NCBI GenBank assembly: GCA_963678675.1
Contig: OY783199.1
Span: forward strand, 2,239,501 to 2,303,500
DNA length: 64,000 nt
Reading direction: 5' to 3'
Source: Xiphydria camelus
Lineage: Eukaryota; Arthropoda; Insecta; Hymenoptera; Xiphydriidae
In this document: piece by piece, positions 1 through 9,500 of the stretch
How the letters are laid out: each line of letters opens with the position of its first letter
Position numbering within the stretch: position 1 is the first letter of the stretch
The notes under the pieces: generated by a model
The model's input: only the letters and a program-made list of their open reading frames with translations
The model's database searches: none
Told to the model about the DNA's origin: nothing
Program-made: the position numbers and the translations under genes

Positions 1-206
1 CATGATCGTTAGGTGAATAAAATTTTTCTTTGGACGAACGATGTTTTGATTCCGCGGGGATTGCACGACGGCGACCGTCCACCGCCAAGCGGGCTCTATC
101 GCTCTGCAGGGGTGATTGTGAATCGTCTTGACGGAGACGGTCCCACGTGCATTCCCATTTTTCCCGATCGATCGAGCCGTGACGATTTAACGATGATCCG
201 TTACAG

Positions 207-642
207 GCGCAAGAAGAAATGTATCAGATACATGGGGGAGGGAGGAGATGGCGATGGTGACGGCGACGGGGAGGGCGAAGACGAGCACTCCGAGGATAAT
301 CTGGGCAGCGTGGGGGAGGCGGGTACTCCCGAAGAGGACGAATCCTTGAGCAGTCCGGGGGGGTTGTCCGCAATGTCCAGCCTGGCAAGCCCGTCGCTGG
401 TGTTACCGTCACCCTCGAGTCTGGCCAGTCCGTGTCCATGCCCGCTAACCCCCCCGGTGCCACCTCCTCCGGTTCCACCGAACCCGGTTCAACAGGCGCC
501 GCCTCATCGAAACCCGGTTGGCACCAATCCTCATGACATCAACAATCCGTTAAGCGTGAACCAATTGACAGGACAGTGTATAAAAAGCGACGTCGGACCC
601 GCGCCCTCGGGTCCTTCCAACCCCGCGATCAGTGTCACGTAG
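207..642 (+). CDS. pan: TCF/pangolin (Wnt effector HMG-box factor), last coding exon only
   Basis: This is the 3' coding exon of a TCF/LEF transcription factor, the nuclear partner of beta-catenin/Armadillo in Wnt signalling. The acceptor is ttacag at 201-206. The exon opens inside a codon and reads RKKKCIRYM, the end of the C-clamp, the second DNA-binding element of invertebrate TCFs and some vertebrate isoforms; the Cys of KKCIRY is one of its zinc ligands. The HMG box and earlier C-clamp cysteines lie upstream, outside the window. After the C-clamp comes a low-complexity tail: an Asp/Gly/Glu run (about residues 12-30 of the exon), a Ser-rich part, then a Pro/Val-rich part, ending at TAG 640-642. 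The exon encodes 144 residues. The ORF continues open upstream to position 13, but the acceptor and the abrupt start of similarity make that part intron. The family call is firm; the tail is not conserved enough to say more. Confidence 0.85.
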
Positions 643-1779
643 CCTTGGGCGGCCCCAAGTGACAAAACTGTATCATTCGGTGTCATCGGGGTTCATCTAC
701 GTTTACACGAGGAAAGGCTGGATAACCGTAACCGTAACGTCTGAAAGCCAGAACGCGTCCCGAAGGTAGACCCGATCAGTCGCAATCAATCTTTCGTTCG
801 ATTGACGCTCGGACTCGAAGAAGAAGAAGAAGGGCTCGAAGTCAAATTCTCTTCCTCGGTTCGCTGGCAGGTGAAAGTCCGAAAGAGAGATAACCAAGCG
901 AACAAGTTTCAGACTCGTCTTCTCGAATCGTTCATGCGTGCTCGGGGTAGTCGTCGCGGTGAGAGCGATCTTCGCGAAGAATGTCGCGTTGCATTTAATC
1001 GGGGAACAAGACTTGTTTCTCGGCAGAAGGGCGTGGCGAGGATTCGTCAATAATTGTCACGTTCTCGATATTATCGCCTCACTTGCGATATTCTTGCGCG
1101 CGTACGACACGTTTAAAGTCGCTTCGCAAAGGATGGCATTGTCCAGCCTTGCTTGGCGATCGCAGAGAATTAGTGTCTATTCGAAAGATCGAGTTAAACG
1201 ATACGTATGATTTATTATGAATATGATGCAGAAATACTCAGGACCAAGTGTGTCTGGCTGTAGTCACCCGCTCGAGGAACCGCGCGCATACCTATGTCTA
1301 CATAAGTATGCCTAATGACCGAGTGCAGTGAAGTGCGCGTGACGCAGCTTGTAGTCCTTGTTACGTTGTGATGCCAATGACTGAGAGGTCATGTTCCTGT
1401 GCCAGGTACTATATTCTATGAATAATTATTATCACAGACCTAGAACTAAAAAATTAAGTGATAGCGTTTATCATTCATTTATTCGACGTCACGTGTCAAA
1501 TACCTATCTTCTGTATGTAATTGTTATTTTTTTAAAAGTCTATACACACATTGCAATTAATTAGCGTATAAGACTTATTTAGCGCGGAGTCTTTACTTTT
1601 AGGGCTGATGTTCAAAAACTCCCCTCCCCCGTACGATCCAAGTCCCGCTCCTCGTTCTCTTCCACCGTGATACCGGTGGATATAACGTATCCTTGCTGGT
1701 TTAGCGAGGAGCATTGGCGTCGGACGTACGGCTGCGAGAAGCTGCAATTCGATCTATTGCGAATGCTCCGCGGGGCTCC

Positions 1780-1906
1780 GATCCTCGAGTTTGCGAGGAT
1801 CTCTTCAGGTGCGACATTTAGCGGAAATTACTGGAAGAACGCGACAGAAATCTAATAATTTCCACTAAATGTCGCGCGTGAGAAAATTCTGACAAACTCG
1901 AGGATC
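1780..1906. repeat. Inverted repeat, about 50-bp arms
   Basis: The left arm contains GATCCTCGAGTTTG and, further in, GCGACATTTAG and GGAAATTA. The right arm carries the reverse complements in mirrored order: TAATTTCC, CTAAATGTCGC, and CAAACTCGAGGATC ending at 1906. Arms are interrupted by a non-matching middle segment. Sequence just outside also shows partial mirrored matches (GAATGCTCC near 1762, GGAGCATGC near 1990), so the element may be longer. It resembles a fold-back element or MITE. No clear target-site duplication was identified. Confidence 0.6.
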
Positions 1907-4900
1907 CAGACCCAGGGCTATGGCGCGCGTTCGTGCCGAACGTTCGACTCTTGCAAACATTTCAACGCGAATGACGTAAAGTAGTAATTGGAGCATGCGT
2001 AACGGCTGAAACTGCAATTCGCCCGTGGCTGTGTCCGATGCCAATTGGTGGGGAAGGGGGAAAAAAGAGTAAATGTGTTGTCCGTCGTGGATATCCATTG
2101 CATAATATTACACGAGGTACGCGAGTACATCTTCTTCGAAAAAAAAAAGGAAGAAATGTTACACTTATTCCCCCTTCTCGGCAAAGGAAAAGTGTCGTAA
2201 GTACATGGGTAGATCTCCGAGAGACTTGTTAAAATAACGAACGGTGCTTATTCGATGAATGATATTCAACGTGTTTCTCCGGCCTGTCGGGAGGGTTGCA
2301 CGCCGCGCCCTATATTATATATCCACTCTATATTTCTTTCTTTCGTCGCAAGTCCGCTTATACAGGCGGTACGGACCGTTTCTCGAGGCTTCGGGACGAG
2401 TGGCTCGTCGGAGAATTTTCGCATTTTCTCCGACATCGGGACAATAATAATAATCACTATGCTGCTAGTTATACGATTAAGTCGACGATGATGTCACGTT
2501 TGCCATCGTAGGAGCATCGCCCCCTTAAACGAAAATGGAGACATCCGAAACACGTTCCGTCGCTCATGAACACGCTACCGTGCCCGTAAGGTTACTATCA
2601 CTTATGTAGCAAAATATACAGTCTTCGTCGACATTAAATTCAATAAGTTCCACATCGTTGCGTCGACGAACTTTGTCCTACATCTCTTTGTATTTCATTT
2701 TCGCCGCTGATAGAGAGAGGAAATATCTTTGTGCTCATCCCTTTTCTTTTTCATCTTTCCGACAATTTTACAATGTAACCGATAGTCTGGACGTCGGAGA
2801 AATGCGTGATCTCGTGCACAGTGACAAGTTCTTTTGGTCTCAAACGAATCCGATCAACCTACGTTTCTCGTGATTTTTTACGACATTGCGAAGAGCGCAA
2901 TGATTTCACGGCCGTCGAGCACGTGGATCGAACGTCTTCCAACAAATACACGTGTGGATTACACATGCGCCGTATGCCGAATCCGCGATCAAAAAGAAGG
3001 ATTAACAAATCATGCATCGAGCTCGTAAAGCGGTGACCGGTAACAGATTTAATCTCTTCGAAAAGTGTACGGTGGAAACGTAATCATAGTACAAATACGA
3101 CGTGGTACGTTACCGCCGAGTCTCTTCAAGATCCGTTGTCATATAAGTGAGCTATCATAATCATGTAAATTAAATGAAAATGTGTGCTCGGATTGGTCTT
3201 CATAGCAACTGTGTATTACACTTGTACGTTGCCAGCGTATGTACTTATCTCGTTGACATTCCGGAGGGAAGTATGAGAAAGACGTTTTATCGGTTTTCCG
3301 CTTTTTCACCCCTTTAAATGCCGACCGCTCCGTGTCTCTACCCGAGTGTTCCTTTATGTAATCGCAGACGTAGATTTGTATATCAATGTACCGTTTTACG
3401 GCGCGATTGGAACAATCGAAGCGGTTACATAAAATAACGTACGGCGCATGAACGCTATACGTGTTCAGCCACTTGGTACGAGACTACCCTCATTGTCAGT
3501 TTTCCGATCTCAATTAAAGTCCACAGCAGGGTAGTTCCCCTGGTCCTCGGACATGTCGATGCCCCTGAATCGTCATTATCGACCACGGCGGCCAGGGGTC
3601 GTTAAATTTTCTGGTACAAGGGGACTCCCACCGTTTTCGTAGAGGAATAAATTCTAAAGAACCAGGCCTGGTAGGTACGGGTACGATGTCAGGTTGCTCG
3701 CGGCATTTTAACTGAATGTTAAGTTATCCGGAAGTGTGCGTTTGTACGCACAACGGATGAGCATCGTGAATTCCCGATAATGACTGCTTCTATTTCCCTC
3801 ATTTTTCTATTTTCCATACCTCGTCCCAATTGTCGACACAATTCTTCAGCAAAGAATATACTTTTGTAATCGAGACGAATTCTTATCCAGCCAAACAGTC
3901 GCGCATGCGCGCGATACGTTTGTTTCCCTCCTTTTCGATAAAGGACTGTGTAAGTGAGAGAGCCGCGCACAAAGAATCCAAACACTGTATCGGCAGTTAT
4001 ATACGTAGGATCAACTGTTAAATACGATGAAATTCTTATGATAGGGATTAGTAATTACTCTTTTATTGCATGATCTTTCGATGCAATTTATTTTACCATT
4101 TTATCAGCCAAAAATGCAATAGACATCCTATATAAATGTTTGAACGTTCATTAGGAAGCAGCTATTGTATATAATTAATATTTTAAGGTGCATTTATTGC
4201 GAAGATGGGAAAGTGCAATGGAGGAATTAATGAGAACATATTGTATACGCATACGGCTCGAAAATCGAATAATGAATGTATACCGAATGTTTGAAAAAAC
4301 GTTTTCCAGACTGAATTGTAATGTCTGTATAGCGAAATACATAAACTGCTGTAAAACGCGTCACTGAATAGTAAACTGAACGTGCCATAACAACGTCATA
4401 CCAATATCATTGATAATACACACTTTTTATATTGTGATCTGTTTATCCTTCGTTCAACCTTCAGAAAAGTGCATCTACCGATCGAGGTGTGCATTTATTA
4501 TTTTGCCGTTTTCAAATTTCTTTCAAGCGCTCAATGTAACCCTCGCGGGCGAAGAATCCTTAATTTTTTTGTACATCTTTTTGCTCGCGAGAACCCTGAT
4601 TGCATTATCGTTGAGTTGCCGCCATTCAGTTCCAAAAAACGCTCGCACATGTACAACTTGATCGATATTCGGCCCAGACAGCATAGAGACGTCTGAAAGA
4701 GCTCTTTGATAACGCTCATTTCAGACTTGAAAACCTTATAAGGCGTCACGGAAAAGCCTCCTACATATAGATACATTATATATGCTCCAATTTAAATAAT
4801 ATTTTGGATTAAGAGTTTCATGGCTTCAGAGAAGGAAAGAAGGATGGTGCAATCGGATCAATTTTAAGCAATATCAATTTTACGTCAAAGTTATTTTCTG

Positions 4901-5644
4901 AAACTCTGAAACCGATTTTCTGAGTTTCACTGTGCTTTCACAGAGACAATATCTAGACGTTTAATTTTGAAGATTTTTTTTTCCGGATTTATTACGAAAG
5001 ACGTCTTTCAGATCCCTCGCGATGGATCTTCTTCCGATGACTAAATCGAATATCTTTTAGACCTCTTTCTCGTAATTTGGAAAGTGATTCTTTGAAAGAG
5101 AGCCATTTAATATTGGTTTCTTTAAGATAAATGCTGTCTGGGGAACGATCGATCCAAGTGGTCAAGAGCGCAGCTCGGAAATGTCAGCGTTCATTGTATT
5201 TCCTTGACTCATGATTTCAAAGTAAAACGGTAGCAGATAAAAAATGCACTCTTCTGATAATATAAGACTTCTCCAGGATAGCGCAAAAGTAGCGATCTGT
5301 CTCGGCATGCGAACTTGGACGGTGCAAATACAGCTTCTCGGAAGAGTTGACGGTGAATCGCGAAAAAAAAACGCGGTGATAGAGAGTCACACGGAAGCTT
5401 AGAAAATTGTATTCTACTACCACACGTATCGTATTGATACCCGCTGTTATGCATTGTGGTGCTAGCGGGATAGGGCCGGATCCCTATTACTCATATTTAC
5501 GACAAACAAATAGTTTTCGACTGGATAGTTTTTTCCCGCTCGTGCCACTTTGCAGTTTTTCACTTCGGGGAAACGAGGCGAGTACGACCGTGCGGGGTTA
5601 AACGCGTCTCTCTTCCTCACTCCTTTGTCTTAAACTATAATTGG

Positions 5645-5710
5645 ACTCTCTCTCTCTCTCTCTCTCCCTCCCTCCCTCCCTTCAACCCTCTTTCTCTCTC
5701 TCTCTCTCCC
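5645..5710. repeat. CT/CCCT microsatellite
   Basis: Simple CT repeat followed by CCCT units and a second CT run, with further pyrimidine-rich sequence to about 5780. No coding potential is inferred from the Ser/Leu-rich ORF across it. Confidence 0.85.
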
Positions 5711-6529
5711 TTTCCCCTCTGTGCCCTCTATCTATCTGTCCACCTACCAATCTATATATCGCATCCTCTCTCCCTCTTTATTCTCGGCCATCAGTTCGTC
5801 GAACGTTGTACACGAGTGAAGTATTTTCGCTGTTCTGCAAACATATTTATCGAAATGCCGCTGTAATGTCGAACTCGATGGTACGCTCGTGATAATCGGA
5901 GGAGTCATGCTTCCGTTGAGCGAAGCGCAACCGAACCCATGATTCATGCCCGTTTGATCGCGCGGGATAGGATTCTCTTGGGTCGTCGTCGCGATCCGTG
6001 TTTGCCTCGTTTCCGGAAGTGTTTGTATCATATGTAAAGTACCCAACAGTTCAGCTGTGTTGTACAGTGTTTTCTAAGTATCTAGTTTGTAGGCTGTAAC
6101 TAAAATATTGTATTTACACTAATAAGTGATCTGTATCAGACAAACTCATTCTCGTATAGCCTGTACTCCTACTCATATAGATGCTAACAGTGATTCGTGT
6201 CATAAAACTATAAATAAAATGAACAATTTGAGAATGTTGTCGGATTGTGAAATTTCTCAGATTTATAGCTTGCGCGGATCTTCTTATATCCCGATATCTC
6301 TGCGACGAGAACCTTTTATCGAACGCGAGAGAGAGAGAGGACATCTATTTAACTACATGTATTGTGCAAGCTCCTAACTCTGCTTCGTAATTCTTTCGAA
6401 CACCAAATTCATGTGAAAAATGGATGATATCGATTTCAATGGTCTCTATCCGTTACGCGATAGTTATGAGGGGACGATTGCTTTTCCAGCTTCAATTTAA
6501 GTGCACGTTCTATTCGTTCGGCCGAGTCC

Positions 6530-9500
6530 CTATTCCGCGTAAGCCGGAGGACACTCGTTCTTCCCGTCGGAGAGAAAGTGTAAGCTCAACACGTTGACCG
6601 TGTTTAGAGTGTAGACGGTTGGACGTTTGTAGCGGCAATTCTCGACAAAGATTCGCGCCAGTCTCGGGATACTTTCGCATTTGATCATACAAGCGACCCC
6701 ATTTTGAGTATGCCCACCGTGCTCGTCGCGGGGACAGGGATCGTAGACGTAAAACTTTCCGTAGCTCTGCATGACTGCAACCGCCAAGTTCGTCGTATGC
6801 AGAATACCCGCACAATTATTTTCGAAGAAAAGTGCGAGCCCCTCGGCTAAATCGTACTCGTGCAAAATTCCGGCCGTGGTATAACGATGTATGCTCAAGT
6901 TGGCCTTGATGTCACCCACGATGAAGACCGTGAGCAATTCTCCGGGTGATAAATTCCGGGGTGCCAGATGAGCCTGGCGAATGCAGTCCGTGTACAACAG
7001 ATCGCCGTATTTTAAAACCGAGTCGATCAGTACGTCAGTCCACATAGAAGGCGCGTAAAGGAGCCCCATGACAATGGCGACCGCCGCTATTGCCGTGCTT
7101 TGCTTCCCTCTATTTGTCACGGAGAAGCAACGAGACTTCATGTGTGCTGTGCCGCGAATTAAAGCGAGCCCGTTGCCGTCGCCGTTATCATCGACATATT
7201 TCGAGAGCGTTTCCACGTCGAATGCGGTGGTCCTTTTGATCGAGGAAACCAGTACGGGGGGAACGGTGGCCTTTCGTATCGGCCGGAAATCGACGGGACA
7301 GGGTAGAGGTTCGATAACGGTCGCACTGACGATCACTCGGCCGATTTTATAATTGCCATACATTTCCGACTCGTCGTTGATGTTAGCGAGAATGATGTCG
7401 CGAAGCGGTTCGATACAGGCGAACCACATGAGGCATGCCGTGCCGTCGTCCGCTGGCAATCCTTGATCGCTTCGGCAGCGAGGATCGTACATAAAGTAAA
7501 CACCGAGATCCTTCCATATCGCGGTCATGTATTCTCCGTCTGTAACGATGACGCCTGCGCGATTCCCATCGAAGAACTTTCGCAGTCCCTCCTCCAGCAT
7601 GATCGGAGGTGGCGGAGGTTTGCGTTCCCTCTTGGCCTTGCCTTTCTTGCCCTTTGCCTTTCCCTTGCCTTCCTTCGCTGCTTGCTTCTTCGCGCCTTTC
7701 CCACCTCCCTTTCCCGTAAACTCCGGCTTTGGCGGAGGAACGGCTACCTGCCCGGAAATCGTCGCTCTTTCGACGTCCGCGGTGAGTACGTTAACCCCGA
7801 CGTGAAAGACTCTGACAATGTCCTCCGGCTTCAATTTCAGCTTGGTCGGCTGTAACGTCTTTACGGTCTCCTTGTGCACCTTACCGCCGATCGCTAAGAT
7901 TTCGTCCAAAGTTTTTTTGGTCCATGTTACGGGATTCTTGATCACCGACATGCCCAGCGCGACGATGCAGCTGGCCGCTGTCTGCCTGTTGCGCAGTGCT
8001 AGCGGAAAGATGTCCGAAGCCTGGTGAACGGTGCCGCGCAGGATGGCACGGGCTCTCGACAGTCGTTGAAAAGCATTCAACGGCGGCAGATTGGACGGTC
8101 TGACGGCGGGACTTGGGTCGTATCTCCACGGCGGAAGCTTGTCCCAGTCTACGACATCGACGGCGGTTATCTCGTAGTCTCCTTTCTGTCCCAGCAAGGC
8201 GACGAGGTAGTCCGCCATCAGTTCGACGCTCGCGAAGCGCACGATCCGCGGCGTGCCCGACAGACTGCCGTCGCTTTCGATGGACGAGCACGGCAGCACG
8301 CAGTAAAAGAAATCCTTGCACTTCCAGATCGCCATGTTCTCGCCACGCGAAAGTATCGCGCCGGAGGTGTGATTTGCGAAAAACCGTTCAATGCCCGTGG
8401 ACAGACTGTGTAATCTTGGCGAGCTCCCTCCAAGGTCACCGGCCTGGACGCAATCCGAGAACGATAGATCTATACGACGGTCGGACAGGAAGAATTCGGT
8501 GATGATCTCGTTTATCAGAGGCGTGGCACAGCGGCCTAGTCTGGCTACGCACTTGGAGTGCAACTCGTCGCCTGTGACGATGACCTCGTCCAGCACTTCC
8601 GCTTTCCAATGCCTCGGCGAATAGACCTTGGAGAAGACGATCGCTATGGCGGCAATGGCAGCACTTTGTCGGTTACGGTTCTCCTTGGCGAATCTCTCGT
8701 CGGCCGTGATAACCGTACCGCTAATGACCCACACGCCGTTCGACGTCTCGAGAAAGTTGTACCACGTATTCTTGGCCTTAGACTGCTGCTCGTCTCCTCC
8801 CGCCACACTGGTCTCATAAGCATTCTCGATCGTTACGGCGTCCACGGTGAAATCTTGATCCGCGCGTCCTACGGACGCCTGAATGCTGTTGGTCAGTGCC
8901 GCTAGATCGGTGTACCACATAACCGCGGCCGTGCCGTCTCTTTCCCTGGGGATGCCTCGTTCGTCTCTGCCACGAGGATCCATAGTGAAGTAAACACTTT
9001 CTCCCTTCCAGATCGGCATTATCACGTTTCCAGACCTAAATATACCCGACGTGTTATTTTGGAAGAACTCGACCAAGTCTTTCGACAAATCGGACATTCG
9101 ACCACCGATAGCGCTCTCTTCGAGTTCCACGGTCATCTTGTTGATTCCGACATAAAATTCCGGGTCAATCTCATTTGGCAGGAGATAATCTCTCTTAGCC
9201 TTCTCGACCCCGTCCACCCCCTCCTCCTCCTCCCTTTCCATTCCCTCTCCCTCCTCCCAATCGGGCAGATTGTCTTGGTTCTTCAACGTCACTTTGTCGC
9301 CGATCTTGAGCACTTCGTCGATCACCTCCTCGTACCACAAGTGCGGGTTGTAGAGCTTGGTCATTCCCAGCATGACGAGGGCATTCGCTGCTTGCTGTTT
9401 GTCTCGCGTTTTGCTCCCGAATATAGCCTCGTTGGCCTGGTCGAAGTTTCCATTCAGGCAAGCACCATCGTCACCCAACGCGGTATAGCGACCGAGCTCG

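Larger units (their letters stand above)
643..6529. other. Presumed pan 3'UTR and intergenic DNA, no supported gene
   Basis: No ORF here has a recognisable domain or coherent splice signals. Short ORFs of 60-115 codons occur on both strands, as expected by chance. A plus-strand AATAAA lies near 6211 and could end a long pan 3'UTR, but nothing proves the transcript reaches it. The stretch also holds the inverted repeat at 1780-1906 and a CT microsatellite near 5645. Confidence 0.5.

Noticed and set aside
703..1210. ORFs of 83-115 codons on both strands after the pan stop
   Set aside because: No domain, no start context, no splice support; consistent with chance in GC-moderate 3'UTR.
5641..6046. 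Ser/Leu-rich plus ORF and a 100-codon minus ORF near the CT repeat
   Set aside because: The first is a translated microsatellite; the second has no recognisable features.
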